NCBI RefSeq assembly: GCF_023715525.1
Contig: NZ_JAMBOG010000001.1
Coordinates: 186,001-250,000, forward strand
Origin: Kocuria rosea
GTDB lineage: Bacteria > Actinomycetota > Actinomycetes > Actinomycetales > Micrococcaceae
Direction of reading: 5' to 3'
DNA length: 64,000 nucleotides
The stretch's first letter is position 1. Each line of letters opens with the position of its first letter. Positions 43,412-51,941 of this stretch are shown in pieces. A model generated the notes under the pieces. The model did no database searches. It was not told the origin of the DNA and saw only the letters and a program-made list of their open reading frames with translations. Both the position numbers and the translations under genes were made by a program.

Positions 43412-44281
43412 ATGAGCGAGAAGCACGCACTGGCCGTCCCCGCCGCCGTCGGCGTCCTGGGCGGAGGCCGCATGGGCGCGGGCATCGCCCACGCCTTCCT
43501 GATCGCCGGGGCCCAGGTCACGGTCGTGGAGCGCGACGGGCAGGCCGCGGAGGCCGCGCGGGAGCGGATCGAGCGGGACCTGGCGAAGTCCCTGGAGCGC
43601 GGCACCGTGGAGGCCGCCTTCGAGGAACTGACCGAGCGCCTCACGGTCGGCCTGGACCACGCCGACCTCGCACCGGCCGAGCTCGTCGTCGAGGCCGTGC
43701 CGGAGGTGTGGGACCTGAAGGTCTCCGCCCTGCAGGAGGTCGAGCGCCACCTCGCGGAGACCGCGTGGCTGGCCACCAACACGTCGTCGCTGTCGGTGGA
43801 CGGTCTGGCCGAGCAGCTGGCCCGCCCGGAGCGGTTCTGCGGTCTGCACTTCTTCAACCCGGTGCCGGCCTCGACGCTCGTGGAGGTCGTGCTCTCGGAG
43901 CACACCGGCGAGGAGCTGCGGGCGCTGTCCGTGCAGTGGGTGAAGGGGCTGGGCAAGACCCCGGTGGTGGTCCACGACGCCCCCGGCTTCGCCTCGTCGC
44001 GGCTGGGCGTGGCGATCGCCCTGGAGGCGATCCGCATGGTCGAGGAGGGCGTGGCCTCCCCCGAGGACATCGACAACGCCATGGTGCTCGGCTACCGGTT
44101 CGCGGTGGGCCCGCTCGCGCTGACGGACATCGTGGGCCTGGACGTGCGCCTGGGCATCGCCGAGTACCTGGAGTCCACGCTCGGGGAGCGCTTCGCGCCC
44201 CCGCAGCTCATGCGGGACATGGTCGCCCGGGGCGAGCTGGGCCGCAAGACCGGCAAGGGCTTCTTCGACTACGACCGGTAG
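43412..44281 (+). CDS. paaH: 3-hydroxyadipyl-CoA dehydrogenase
   Basis: A 289-aa 3-hydroxyacyl-CoA dehydrogenase: NAD site VLGGGRMGAGIAHAF at about residues 14-28, LVVEAVPEVWDLK, catalytic His in GLHFFNPVP and the C-terminal domain GPLALTDIVGLDVRL. It is a single-copy short form rather than the longer duplicated PaaH of enterobacteria. It oxidises 3-hydroxyadipyl-CoA to 3-oxoadipyl-CoA with NAD. ATG at 43412 follows AGGAGC. Last paa gene of this operon; a phosphatase gene follows after 42 bases. Confidence 0.88.
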   Translation: MSEKHALAVPAAVGVLGGGRMGAGIAHAFLIAGAQVTVVERDGQAAEAARERIERDLAKSLERGTVEAAFEELTERLTVGLDHADLAPAELVVEAVPEVWDLKVSALQEVERHLAETAWLATNTSSLSVDGLAEQLARPERFCGLHFFNPVPASTLVEVVLSEHTGEELRALSVQWVKGLGKTPVVVHDAPGFASSRLGVAIALEAIRMVEEGVASPEDIDNAMVLGYRFAVGPLALTDIVGLDVRLGIAEYLESTLGERFAPPQLMRDMVARGELGRKTGKGFFDYDR

Positions 44282-44323
44282 CGGCGTCCCGGCGTCGTCC
44301 CCGGGAGGCCGTACGGTGGGGGC

Positions 44324-45067
44324 ATGGACTCGACGCCTGGGGCCGCGGTGGGCTGGGACGGGGCGATCAACGCCCGGCGCCTGGCCGGGGACGTCTACCG
44401 GATGGGGCGCGCCGAGCGGCTGACGCCCGCGGGCTGGCGCGCCGCCGCGGCGGACGGCGTGCGCACGGTGGTGGACCTGCGCAACGCCGGCGAGCGCCAC
44501 CGCCGGCCCACCGATCCCGTGGACGAGCCCGCGGCGCGGGCGGGCATCACCGTGCTGCACCGCCCCACGGAGGACCCGGCCCACCCGGAGTTCGCCCTCG
44601 TGGGCACGCCGTACCTCAACCACCCGCGGGGCTACCCCGACTACCTGCGGCTGTTCCCCGGGCCGATCGCGCAGGCCGTGCGCGCGGTCGCCACCGCCGA
44701 CGGGGCGGTGGTGGTCCACTGCTCGGCGGGACGGGACCGGACCGGGGTGCTCGCGCTGCTCCTGCTGCGGCTCGCCGGCGCGGGCACGGCCCGGATCGTC
44801 GCGGAGGACGAGGCCGCCGCCCGCGGGATCAACGAGTGGCACCGCGTCTCGCCCGTGCCGCACCCGGTCGAGCGCCACCACCCGGAGGAGGAGCTGGCCG
44901 CGCTGCTGGCCGGGCGCAGGGCGGCCCTCGAGGAGCTCAGCGCCGGGCTCGACGCCGAGGCGTACCTGCGGGACGCCGGCCTCACCGGCGAGGAGCTCGC
45001 GGCGCTGCGCCGCCGGCTCGGGGGGACGGACCGGCTCGGGGGGCTCAGCCGGCCGGCCGGTCCTTGA
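44324..45067 (+). CDS. Tyrosine-protein phosphatase-like protein
   Basis: A 247-aa dual-specificity/tyrosine phosphatase of the bacterial PF13350 (triple phosphatase-like) type. The P-loop VHCSAGRDRTGVLAL contains the CX5R catalytic motif (Cys at about residue 132), and TVVDLRNAGER is the family N-terminal block. Substrate unknown. A -10 TACGGT (44312-44317) ends six bases before the ATG, suggesting an independent leaderless transcript rather than paa control. Its last 23 bases overlap the convergent thioesterase gene. Confidence 0.85.
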   Translation: MDSTPGAAVGWDGAINARRLAGDVYRMGRAERLTPAGWRAAAADGVRTVVDLRNAGERHRRPTDPVDEPAARAGITVLHRPTEDPAHPEFALVGTPYLNHPRGYPDYLRLFPGPIAQAVRAVATADGAVVVHCSAGRDRTGVLALLLLRLAGAGTARIVAEDEAAARGINEWHRVSPVPHPVERHHPEEELAALLAGRRAALEELSAGLDAEAYLRDAGLTGEELAALRRRLGGTDRLGGLSRPAGP

Positions 45068-45461
45068 GGAAGTTCGTGATCCGCACGGTGCACAGCCGGG
45101 AGCCGTCCTCGTGCTCGATGACCACCTCGTGGCAGGTGAGCGAGCGGCCCAGCTGAAGGGCGGTGGCCGTCGCGGTCACGGTGCCCGAGCGCGAGGAGCG
45201 GTGGTGGGTCGCGTTGACGTCCACGCCCACGGCGACCTTGCCCATCGTGGACGCGTGGATGACGGCCGCCCAGGAGCCCACCGCCTCGCCGAGGGCGACC
45301 ATCGCGCCGCCGTGCAGCAGGCCCAGCGACTGCCGGTTGCCCTCCACGGGCATCGTGGCGACCACGCGCTGCGCCGACTCCTCCAGGACGGTCACGCCCA
45401 TCTTCTCGTCCAGCTCCCCCAGCACGATGCGCCAGGGCTCGTGGGGTCCGTTCCGGGTCAT
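45045..45461 (-). CDS. Hotdog-fold thioesterase (PaaI/YdiI type)
   Basis: A 138-aa acyl-CoA thioesterase. The hotdog motif NRQSLGLLHGGAMVALGEAVGSWAA (split around residues 42-66) includes the HGG and a catalytic Glu, then VNATHHRSSRSG. It is of the YdiI/EntH-like aryl/acyl-CoA type rather than the PaaI encoded at 49943. It could release CoA from stalled intermediates of the paa pathway. GAGGAG precedes the ATG at 45461. Divergent from paaZ, across a gap with the PaaR operator, so it may share that control. Confidence 0.85.
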   Translation of the reverse strand: MTRNGPHEPWRIVLGELDEKMGVTVLEESAQRVVATMPVEGNRQSLGLLHGGAMVALGEAVGSWAAVIHASTMGKVAVGVDVNATHHRSSRSGTVTATATALQLGRSLTCHEVVIEHEDGSRLCTVRITNFLKDRPAG

Positions 45462-45570
45462 GGCTCTCCTCGGTGGGCTCGGCCGGGGCCGGGTCCACCC
45501 GGCGGTCCGGGACCGGCCCGGAAAGCTCCCCCGGACGGTGGCCCCTGGGTGTGACGTACGTTATCGTGGT

Positions 45571-45593
45571 CATAATACCGAACGATCGGTCAG
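45571..45593 (+). promoter_or_regulatory. paaZ -10 box and PaaR-type operator
   Basis: CATAAT (45571-45576) is followed at once by ACCGAACGATCGGTCAG, an exact match to ACCG-N2-CG-N2-CGGT-N-AG. A repressor here would cover the start of transcription of paaZ. A partial CRP-like half site TGTGACGTACG lies at 45550-45560. Confidence 0.75.
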
Positions 45594-45650
45594 GATGCCG
45601 GGAGGGGTCTCGCCCCGCCCGTGCGCACCCGAGGGAAAGGACCACGCACC

Positions 45651-47741
45651 GTGGCAGCACAGACCCAGACCATCCTCCCCAGCTACCTCCGCGGGCAGTG
45701 GTGGACGCCGGAGCACCCGCAGAAGGTCGTGGACGTCACCGACGCCTCGACCGGCGAGGTCGTGGCGCGCGTGTCGACCGACGGCATCGACATCGCCTCC
45801 GCCGTCGAGTACGGGCGGACCGTGGGCCAGCGCTCCCTCGGGGAGCTCACCCTCCACGAGCGCGCGCTCAAGCTCAAGGAGCTCGCCCAGTACCTCACGG
45901 AGCGCAAGCAGGAGCTCTACGACATCTCCTACTCGACCGGGGCCACCCTCCGGGACCACTTCGTGGACGTCGACGGCGGCATCGGCACCCTCTTCACGTT
46001 CTCCTCGAAGGGCCGGCGCGAGCTGCCCAACGCCAACGTCATCGTGGACGGGGCCGTGGAGCCGCTCTCGCGGGACGGCTCGTTCCTGGGCGAGCACATC
46101 TACTCCCGGATGCCCGGCGTCGCCGTGCAGATCAACGCGTTCAACTTCCCGGTGTGGGGCTTCCTCGAGAAGTTCAGCCCGGCCTTCCTCGCCGGCATGC
46201 CGACCATCGTGAAGCCCGCGACGCCCACCGGCTACGTGACCGAGGCCTGCGTGCGGCTGATGGTCGCGTCCGGCATCCTGCCCGAGGGCTCCCTGCAGCT
46301 GGTCTCCGGCTCGGCGCGGGACCTCGTGGACCACCTCGACTACCGCGACCACGTGGCGTTCACCGGCTCCGCCGGCACCGCCCGGTCGCTGCGCGAGCAC
46401 GACAACGTCGTCAACGGCGGGGTCCGCTTCACCGCCGAGACGGACTCCCTCAACGCCGCGATCCTGGCTCCCGACGCGACCCCGGAGACCCCGGAGTTCG
46501 AGGCGTTCGTGAAGTCCGTGTTCGTCGAGATCACGGCCAAGGCCGGGCAGAAGTGCACCGCGATCCGCCGCGTGATCGTGCCGCAGGAGCGCGTGGAGGA
46601 CGTGGTGGCCGCGGTCGCCGAGCGCGTGCAGCAGCGGGTGGTGGTCGGCGACCCCCGCACCGAGGGCGTCACCATGGGCGCGCTCGCCTCCAAGGAGCAG
46701 CAGCGCGAGGTCCGCAGGGCCGTCGAGCGCCTCGTCGCCGCGGGCGGCACGGTCCGCCTCGGCGGCCCCGACGCCCCCGTGGACGGGGTCGACGCCGAGA
46801 CCGGGGCCTTCTTCCCCGTGACCGTCCTGTCCTTCGACGACCCCGAGACCCCCGAGGTGCACTTCGTCGAGGCCTTCGGGCCCGTGACCTCGGTGATCGG
46901 CTACACCGACGTCGACGACGCCGTGCGGCTGGCGGCACTGGGCGGCGGGTCGCTGGTGGCCACCGTGTGCACGAACGACGGACCGACCGCCGCCCGCTTC
47001 GCCGCCGGCATCGGCTCCCACCACGGCCGCGTGCACTTCCTCAACCGCCAGGACGCGAAGACGACCACCGGCCACGGCTCGCCCGTGCCGCACCTGGTGC
47101 ACGGCGGCCCCGGGCGCGCCGGCGGCGGGGAGGAGCTGGGCGGGGTGCGGGGCGTCAAGCACTACATGCAGCGCACGGCGATCCAGGGCTCGCCCGACAT
47201 CCTCACGGCCGTCACGGGAGTGTGGCACCGGGGTGCGGCGGCGAACACCGTGACCCGGGAGGACGTGGAGAGGGGCACGGGCGAGCACCCGTTCCGCAAG
47301 TCGCTGGAGAGCCTGCGGATCGGCGACCAGTTCGCCTCCGAGCTGCGCACCGTGACCCTGGAGGACATCACCGACTTCGCCGAGCGGACCGGCGACAGGT
47401 TCTACGCCCACACGGACGAGGAGGCCGCCACCGCCAACCCGTTCTTCCCGCGCCGGGTCGCCCACGGCTACCTGCTCGTGTCCTGGGCCGCCGGACTGTT
47501 CGTGGAGCCGGCACCGGGGCCCGTGCTCGCCAACTACGGGCTGGAGAACCTGCGGTTCCTCACCCCGGTGACCTACGACGACGCCGTGCGGGTGACCCTG
47601 ACCGCCAAGCAGATCACCCCGCGCGTCACCGACGAGTACGGCGAGGTCCGCTGGGACGCGATCCTGCACAACCAGCACGACGAGATCGTGGCGACCTACG
47701 ACGTGCTGACCCTGGTCGCGAAGACCTGGCCCGCCGCCTGA
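45651..47741 (+). CDS. paaZ: Oxepin-CoA hydrolase / 3-oxo-5,6-dehydrosuberyl-CoA semialdehyde dehydrogenase
   Basis: A 696-aa fusion protein. Residues 1-520 are an aldehyde dehydrogenase with Glu263 (FTAETD) and catalytic Cys302 (AGQKCTA); residues 540-696 are a MaoC-type hydratase with DRFYAHTDEEAATANPFF (Asp589) and HGYL. It opens the oxepin ring and oxidises the aldehyde formed. GTG start at 45651, with AAAGGA twelve bases upstream; a GTG at 45621 is possible. It stands alone behind its own PaaR-type operator and ends at a large hairpin shared with paaR. Confidence 0.93.
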   Translation: MAAQTQTILPSYLRGQWWTPEHPQKVVDVTDASTGEVVARVSTDGIDIASAVEYGRTVGQRSLGELTLHERALKLKELAQYLTERKQELYDISYSTGATLRDHFVDVDGGIGTLFTFSSKGRRELPNANVIVDGAVEPLSRDGSFLGEHIYSRMPGVAVQINAFNFPVWGFLEKFSPAFLAGMPTIVKPATPTGYVTEACVRLMVASGILPEGSLQLVSGSARDLVDHLDYRDHVAFTGSAGTARSLREHDNVVNGGVRFTAETDSLNAAILAPDATPETPEFEAFVKSVFVEITAKAGQKCTAIRRVIVPQERVEDVVAAVAERVQQRVVVGDPRTEGVTMGALASKEQQREVRRAVERLVAAGGTVRLGGPDAPVDGVDAETGAFFPVTVLSFDDPETPEVHFVEAFGPVTSVIGYTDVDDAVRLAALGGGSLVATVCTNDGPTAARFAAGIGSHHGRVHFLNRQDAKTTTGHGSPVPHLVHGGPGRAGGGEELGGVRGVKHYMQRTAIQGSPDILTAVTGVWHRGAAANTVTREDVERGTGEHPFRKSLESLRIGDQFASELRTVTLEDITDFAERTGDRFYAHTDEEAATANPFFPRRVAHGYLLVSWAAGLFVEPAPGPVLANYGLENLRFLTPVTYDDAVRVTLTAKQITPRVTDEYGEVRWDAILHNQHDEIVATYDVLTLVAKTWPAA

Positions 47742-47760
47742 CCCCTCCGGCCCTCGCGCC

Positions 47761-47826
47761 GAGCCCCCAGGAGCAATGCAATCCCCCACGCCACGGCGTG
47801 GGGGATTGCGGGCATCCTGGGGGCTC
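47761..47826. terminator. Two-tier bidirectional terminator between paaZ and paaR
   Basis: An outer 12-bp stem (47761-47772 with 47815-47826) encloses a second perfect 15-bp stem (47778-47792 with 47795-47809). Confidence 0.85.
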
Positions 47827-47870
47827 GGCGGACAGTCCGCCACAGCCCGCGGGGGCTCGGCGGCAGCGGG

Positions 47871-48494
47871 TCAGGGGGCGCGCAGGCCCGAGAACGCGAG
47901 GGTGACCACGGCGTCGGCCAGCGCGTCCGTGGACCTGCCCCCTTCGGGCTTGTACCAGTCCACGATCGAGTTGATCATGCCCAGCAGCAGGCGCGAGGCG
48001 GAGCGGCCGGTGAGGTCGGCGCGCAGGGCGCCCTCCTGCTGGGCCTGCTCGATCAGCGCCGCGACCTGCCGGGTGATGGTGCGGCGCCGCTCGAGCGCCC
48101 GCGTCTCGACCTCCGAGTTGCCCCGCAGCCGCAGCAGCAGGGTCACGTAGGGCATCTGCTCGACCAGCACGCGCACGGTCCCCCGGATCACGTGCTCGAG
48201 GCGCTCGACCGCCGGCGCGGACATCTTCTCCCCCGACGCGATGACCTCCTCGAGGGCGTCCAGGGCACGGGCGAGCGCCTGCTCGAGGATCTGCTCCTTC
48301 GACTCCACGTGGTGGTAGATGGCCGACTTGGAGATCCCCAGGTGCTTGGAGAGGGTGCCCATCGACGTCGCGTCGTAGCCGTGGACGTTGAACACCTCCA
48401 CGCACACGCTGAGCAGCGTCTCGCGGTCGTAGCCGGGCCGGCCGCGGCGCGGCGTCTCGGTGGCCGCGGCGGCGGGCGCCGGAGCGTGGGACAT
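47871..48494 (-). CDS. paaR: TetR-family repressor of phenylacetate genes
   Basis: A 207-aa TetR regulator with the HTH TLSKHLGISKSAIYHHVESKEQIL at about residues 46-68 and an effector domain rich in Leu/Arg. N-terminal RGRPGYDRETLL and position beside paaK/paaI identify it as the PaaR type, which in actinobacteria represses paa genes and is released by phenylacetyl-CoA. A matching operator pattern recurs at paa promoters here, but not obviously upstream of this gene, whose -10-like TAAGAT lies near 48530. It is last in the direction paaI-paaK-paaR, 103 bases after paaK. Confidence 0.85.
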   Translation of the reverse strand: MSHAPAPAAAATETPRRGRPGYDRETLLSVCVEVFNVHGYDATSMGTLSKHLGISKSAIYHHVESKEQILEQALARALDALEEVIASGEKMSAPAVERLEHVIRGTVRVLVEQMPYVTLLLRLRGNSEVETRALERRRTITRQVAALIEQAQQEGALRADLTGRSASRLLLGMINSIVDWYKPEGGRSTDALADAVVTLAFSGLRAP

Positions 48495-48597
48495 GGGGAC
48501 CTCGATCTCGGGGCGGACACGGGAACAGCGATCTTACAACGCAGCACGTCCCCGGACGGTCCCGGGGGCTGCGGCGGACCGGCTCAGGCCCCGGGGA

Positions 48598-49941
48598 TCA
48601 CGACTTGTCCCGGAGGTCGTAGACGCGGCGGAGCTTGCCCGAGGAGCGGGCCAGCGTGCCGGGCTCGGCGATCCGGACGGCGGCGGAGGAGCCGATCTTC
48701 GTCTTGATGGCGTGCAGCAGCCTGCGGCCCCCGGCCTCGGCCGCCTCGACGGTGACCTCGTCGCGCCGCTCGATGTTGACGGTCATCTCGTCCATCCGGT
48801 GCGGGCGGGTGATCTCGAGGGTGAAGTGGGGGCTCAGCTCGGGGATCTCCAGGGCGAGCTCCTCGATCTGGGACGGGAAGAGGTTCACCCCGCGCAGGAT
48901 GATCATGTCGTCCGAGCGGCCCGTGATCCGGCCCATCCGCCGGTGCCCGGGGCGGTCCGTGCCCGGGAGCAGGCGGGTGAGGTCGTGGGTGCGGTAGCGG
49001 ATGATCGGCAGCGCCTCCTTGGTCAGCGCCGTGAACACGAGCTCGCCGGGCCGGCCCGTCTCGAGGACCTCGTCCGTGAAGGGGTCGACGATCTCGGGGC
49101 GGAAGTGGTCCTCCCAGATGTGGGAGCCGTCCTTGGACGCGGCGGACTCGCCGGCCACGCCGGGGCCCATGACCTCCGAGAGGCCGTAGATGTCGCACGC
49201 GTCGACCCCGAAGACGCTCTCGATCTCGCGGCGCATCTGCTCGGTCCACGGCTCCGCGCCGAGCACCGCGGTGCGCAGGGAGCTCTCGCGCGGGTCCAGG
49301 CCCAGCCGGCGGAAGCCGTCGGCGATGGTCAGCAGGTAGGTGGGCGTGGACAGGATGGCCTGGGGCTGGAAGTCCCGGATCATCTGGACCTGCTTCTCCG
49401 TCTGCCCGCCGGACATCGGGATGACGGCGCAGCCCAGGCGCTCGGCGCCGTAGTGGGCGCCGAGCCCGCCGGTGAACAGCCCGTAGCCGTAGGCGTTGTG
49501 CACCCTGTCCCCGGGACGCACCCCGGAGAGCCGGAGGCAGCGGGCCACCAGCGTCGCCCAGGTCTGCAGGTCGTTCTCGGTGTAGGCGACCACGGTGGGC
49601 TGGCCGGTGGTGCCCGAGGAGGCGTGGATCCGGCGGACCTCGCCCATGGGCACGGCCAGGGACCTGAAGGGGTAGGCCTTCCGCAGGAACTCCTTGTCCG
49701 TGTACGGGAACAGCCGCAGGTCCTCGAGCTCCTTGAGGTCGCCGGGGTGCACCCCGTGGCCGTCGAAGAGCTCCCGGTAGGCGGGGACGTTCTCGTAGGC
49801 GTGGTGCAGCGTCCACCGCAGCCGCTCGAACTGCAGGAACTCGATCCGGTCCCGGCTCATCGTCTCCTCGGGGTCGGGCTGCGACCGGTCGGCGGCGGGA
49901 GGCGAGGGCGCGTAGGGGTTCGGCACGGAGGTCACGGTCAT
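48598..49941 (-). CDS. paaK: Phenylacetate-CoA ligase
   Basis: A 447-aa adenylate-forming ligase: P-loop ASSGTTGQPT around residue 91, NAYGYGLFTGGLGAHYGAE, AEPWTEQMRREIE, YGLSEVMGPGVA and the C-terminal RGVNLFPSQIEE. These are standard for PaaK, which activates phenylacetate with ATP and CoA, the entry step. ATG at 49941, one base after the paaI stop (TGACATG), so translation is coupled to paaI. An internal ATG at residue 28 (MSRDRIEFLQ) is a possible alternative start nearer the usual PaaK length. Confidence 0.95.
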   Translation of the reverse strand: MTVTSVPNPYAPSPPAADRSQPDPEETMSRDRIEFLQFERLRWTLHHAYENVPAYRELFDGHGVHPGDLKELEDLRLFPYTDKEFLRKAYPFRSLAVPMGEVRRIHASSGTTGQPTVVAYTENDLQTWATLVARCLRLSGVRPGDRVHNAYGYGLFTGGLGAHYGAERLGCAVIPMSGGQTEKQVQMIRDFQPQAILSTPTYLLTIADGFRRLGLDPRESSLRTAVLGAEPWTEQMRREIESVFGVDACDIYGLSEVMGPGVAGESAASKDGSHIWEDHFRPEIVDPFTDEVLETGRPGELVFTALTKEALPIIRYRTHDLTRLLPGTDRPGHRRMGRITGRSDDMIILRGVNLFPSQIEELALEIPELSPHFTLEITRPHRMDEMTVNIERRDEVTVEAAEAGGRRLLHAIKTKIGSSAAVRIAEPGTLARSSGKLRRVYDLRDKS

Positions 49942-49942
49942 G

Positions 49943-50413
49943 TCAGGCTTCCTCGGACTGCTGGACGGGCTGCTGGACGGGCTGCTGGGCGGACTGGAGC
50001 ACGGGCTTGCGGGCGGGGTTCGGCACGGTGCGGCTGCGGCCGCGGAACTCGGCGACGGGCACCCCGTCGGCCAGCACCTGCACGTCGTAGACGCCGCTGC
50101 GGCCGGCCTGGGCCCGCACCGTCCCGACCGCCGTGAGGACCTGCCCGGAACGGGCCGAGGAGAGGAAGTTGATGTCGCCGCCGGAGGCCACCGTGATGGT
50201 CGCGCCGTCCCCGGCCGGGTCGTTGCACGCGAGGGCGAAGCACGTGTCGGCGAACGCGAAGATCATCCCGCCGTGGGCGATGCCGAACCCGTTGAGCATC
50301 TCCTCCCGCAGGGTCATGCGGATCCGTGCGTGGCCGAACTCCGCCCGCTCCACCTCGATGCCCATCCACCGGGACGCGTGGTCCCCGGCGAGGATGGGGT
50401 GGTCCTGCGGCAT
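49943..50413 (-). CDS. paaI: Hydroxyphenylacetyl-CoA thioesterase PaaI
   Basis: A 156-aa hotdog thioesterase that clears dead-end phenylacetyl-CoA derivatives. Family motif: GFGIAHGGMIFAFADTCFALACN (around residues 43-65, HGG plus catalytic Asp). The C-terminus has an unusual Gln-rich tail QQPVQQPVQQSEEA. GAGGAGG lies six bases before the ATG at 50413; the longer frame runs into the operator. First gene of paaI-paaK-paaR, divergent from paaA. Confidence 0.93.
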   Translation of the reverse strand: MPQDHPILAGDHASRWMGIEVERAEFGHARIRMTLREEMLNGFGIAHGGMIFAFADTCFALACNDPAGDGATITVASGGDINFLSSARSGQVLTAVGTVRAQAGRSGVYDVQVLADGVPVAEFRGRSRTVPNPARKPVLQSAQQPVQQPVQQSEEA

Positions 50414-50435
50414 GTCGCCCTCCTCACACTTCACG

Positions 50436-50478
50436 ACCGAATGTTCAGTAGACAATCCCACAACGCCGCCCGTGTCAA
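50436..50478 (-). promoter_or_regulatory. paaI promoter and PaaR-type operator
   Basis: On the minus strand: TTGACA (plus 50473-50478), 17 bases, TTGTCT (50450-50455), then directly ACTGAACATTCGGT (50436-50449), a degenerate form of the ACCG-N2-CG-N2-CGGT dyad. Same layout as paaZ: the operator starts right after the -10. Confidence 0.65.
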
Positions 50479-50514
50479 CCCGCCCGGAGGTGACGATCCG
50501 GCCCGCCGGCCGTG

Positions 50515-50558
50515 TTGACGGGGCCCGGCGGTGCTTATATTCTGAACGAACGGTCAGT
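50515..50558 (+). promoter_or_regulatory. paaA promoter and PaaR-type operator
   Basis: TTGACG (50515-50520), then an AT-rich -10 (TTATAT/TATATT, 50535-50541), then CTGAACGAACGGTCAGT (50542-50558). The right half CGGTCAG is identical to the paaZ operator. The spacer (14-15) is short, or TATTCT at 50538 is the true -10 with 17 bases. Confidence 0.7.
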
Positions 50559-50613
50559 TAGTCGCGGGGCGGCCACCCCTCCGCGGCGCCATCACGTTCG
50601 GAAGAGGGACACC

Positions 50614-51621
50614 ATGACGTCGCAGAACACCGGGCTCCACGCGGTGCCCGCCGCGGACGCGGCCGAGCAGGAGCGCGCGGGGCAGGAGCACTTCGACCGC
50701 ATCATCGCGGAGGACTCCCGGATCGAGCCGCGCGACTGGATGCCCGAGGCCTACCGCCGGACGCTCGTGCGGCAGATCTCGCAGCACGCGCACTCGGAGA
50801 TCATCGGCATGCAGCCCGAGGGCAACTGGATCAGCCGCGCCCCCTCCCTCAAGCGCAAGGCCATCCTCATGGCCAAGGTGCAGGACGAGGCCGGCCACGG
50901 GCTCTACCTGTACTCCGCCGCCGAGACCCTGGGCACCCCCCGCTCGGAGCTCACCCAGCAGCTGCTGGACGGCCGGGCGAAGTACTCCTCGATCTTCAAC
51001 TACCCCGCCCGCACCTGGGCCGACATGGGCGCCATCGGCTGGCTCGTGGACGGCGCCGCGATCGCCAACCAGGTGCCCCTGTGCCGCGCCTCCTACGGTC
51101 CCTACGGCCGTGCCATGGTGCGCATCTGCAAGGAGGAGTCCTTCCACCAGCGGCAGGGCTGGGAGATCCTCTACGAGCTCTCCCACGGCACCCCTGCGCA
51201 GAAGCAGATGGCCCAGGACGCCGTGGACCGCTTCTACGGCCCGGCCCTGCAGATGTTCGGCCCGCCCGACGACGACTCCCCCAACTCGAAGCAGTCGATG
51301 GCGTGGAACATCAAGCGCTTCTCCAACGACGAGCTGCGCCAGCGCTTCGTGGACATGATCGTCCCCCAGGCCGAGGCGCTGGGCCTGACCCTGCCGGACC
51401 CGGACCTGAAGTGGAACGAGGAGCGCGGCCACTACGACTACGGACCGCTGGACTGGGACGAGTTCAAGGCCGTGATCTCCGGCAAGGGCCCGTGCAGCGT
51501 GCAGCGCATGCAGCGCCGCCGCCAGGCCCACGAGGACGGCGCCTGGGTGCGCGAGGCCGCCGCCGCCTACGCCCGCAAGACCGCCGCGGAGCGCGCCTCC
51601 GCCGCCCTGATCGGAGCCTGA
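50614..51621 (+). CDS. paaA: Phenylacetyl-CoA 1,2-epoxidase subunit A
   Basis: A 335-aa catalytic subunit of the di-iron epoxidase that forms 1,2-epoxyphenylacetyl-CoA. Helices carry the iron ligands in [14 protein letters not shown] (E and H) and [15 protein letters not shown] (E, E, H), and [16 protein letters not shown] is the family start block. Acts in the cytoplasm with PaaC and PaaE. ATG at 50614 after GAAGAGGG. First gene of paaABCDEG, whose members overlap or nearly touch. Confidence 0.96.
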   Translation: MTSQNTGLHAVPAADAAEQERAGQEHFDRIIAEDSRIEPRDWMPEAYRRTLVRQISQHAHSEIIGMQPEGNWISRAPSLKRKAILMAKVQDEAGHGLYLYSAAETLGTPRSELTQQLLDGRAKYSSIFNYPARTWADMGAIGWLVDGAAIANQVPLCRASYGPYGRAMVRICKEESFHQRQGWEILYELSHGTPAQKQMAQDAVDRFYGPALQMFGPPDDDSPNSKQSMAWNIKRFSNDELRQRFVDMIVPQAEALGLTLPDPDLKWNEERGHYDYGPLDWDEFKAVISGKGPCSVQRMQRRRQAHEDGAWVREAAAAYARKTAAERASAALIGA

Positions 51622-51626
51622 GGCCC

Positions 51627-51941
51627 ATGAGCGAGAACACCGTGACCCCGATCGGCCCGACGGACGAGTGGCCCCTGTGGGAGGTGTTCGTGCGGTCCTC
51701 GCGCGGGCTCTCCCACGTCCACGCCGGGTCCCTGCACGCCCCGGACGCGACCATGGCCGTGCGCAACGCCCGCGACCTCTACACCCGCCGCAACGAGGGC
51801 ACCTCCGTGTGGGTCGTCCCCTCCGACGCGATCACGGCCTCGGACCCCGACTCCAAGGGCGGGTACTTCGAGTCCGCGCAGGGCAAGAGCTACCGGCACG
51901 CCACCTACTACACCAGGAGCGAAGGGGTGAAGCACCTGTGA
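51627..51941 (+). CDS. paaB: Phenylacetyl-CoA epoxidase subunit B
   Basis: A 104-aa small subunit that bridges PaaAC complexes. WPLWEVFVRSSRGLSHVHAGSL and RNARDLYTRRNEGTSVWVVP are the family signatures. ATG at 51627, five bases after the paaA stop; the stop overlaps paaC (GTGA). Usual length. Confidence 0.95.
   Translation: MSENTVTPIGPTDEWPLWEVFVRSSRGLSHVHAGSLHAPDATMAVRNARDLYTRRNEGTSVWVVPSDAITASDPDSKGGYFESAQGKSYRHATYYTRSEGVKHL

Noticed and set aside
41867-44881. 1004-codon open frame antisense to paaJ-paaF-paaH
   Set aside because: Shadow of three clear enzymes; no ribosome site or domain.
45550-45565. GlxR/CRP site before paaZ
   Set aside because: Only one half (TGTGA) matches; the second half is not recognisable, so it is mentioned but not called.
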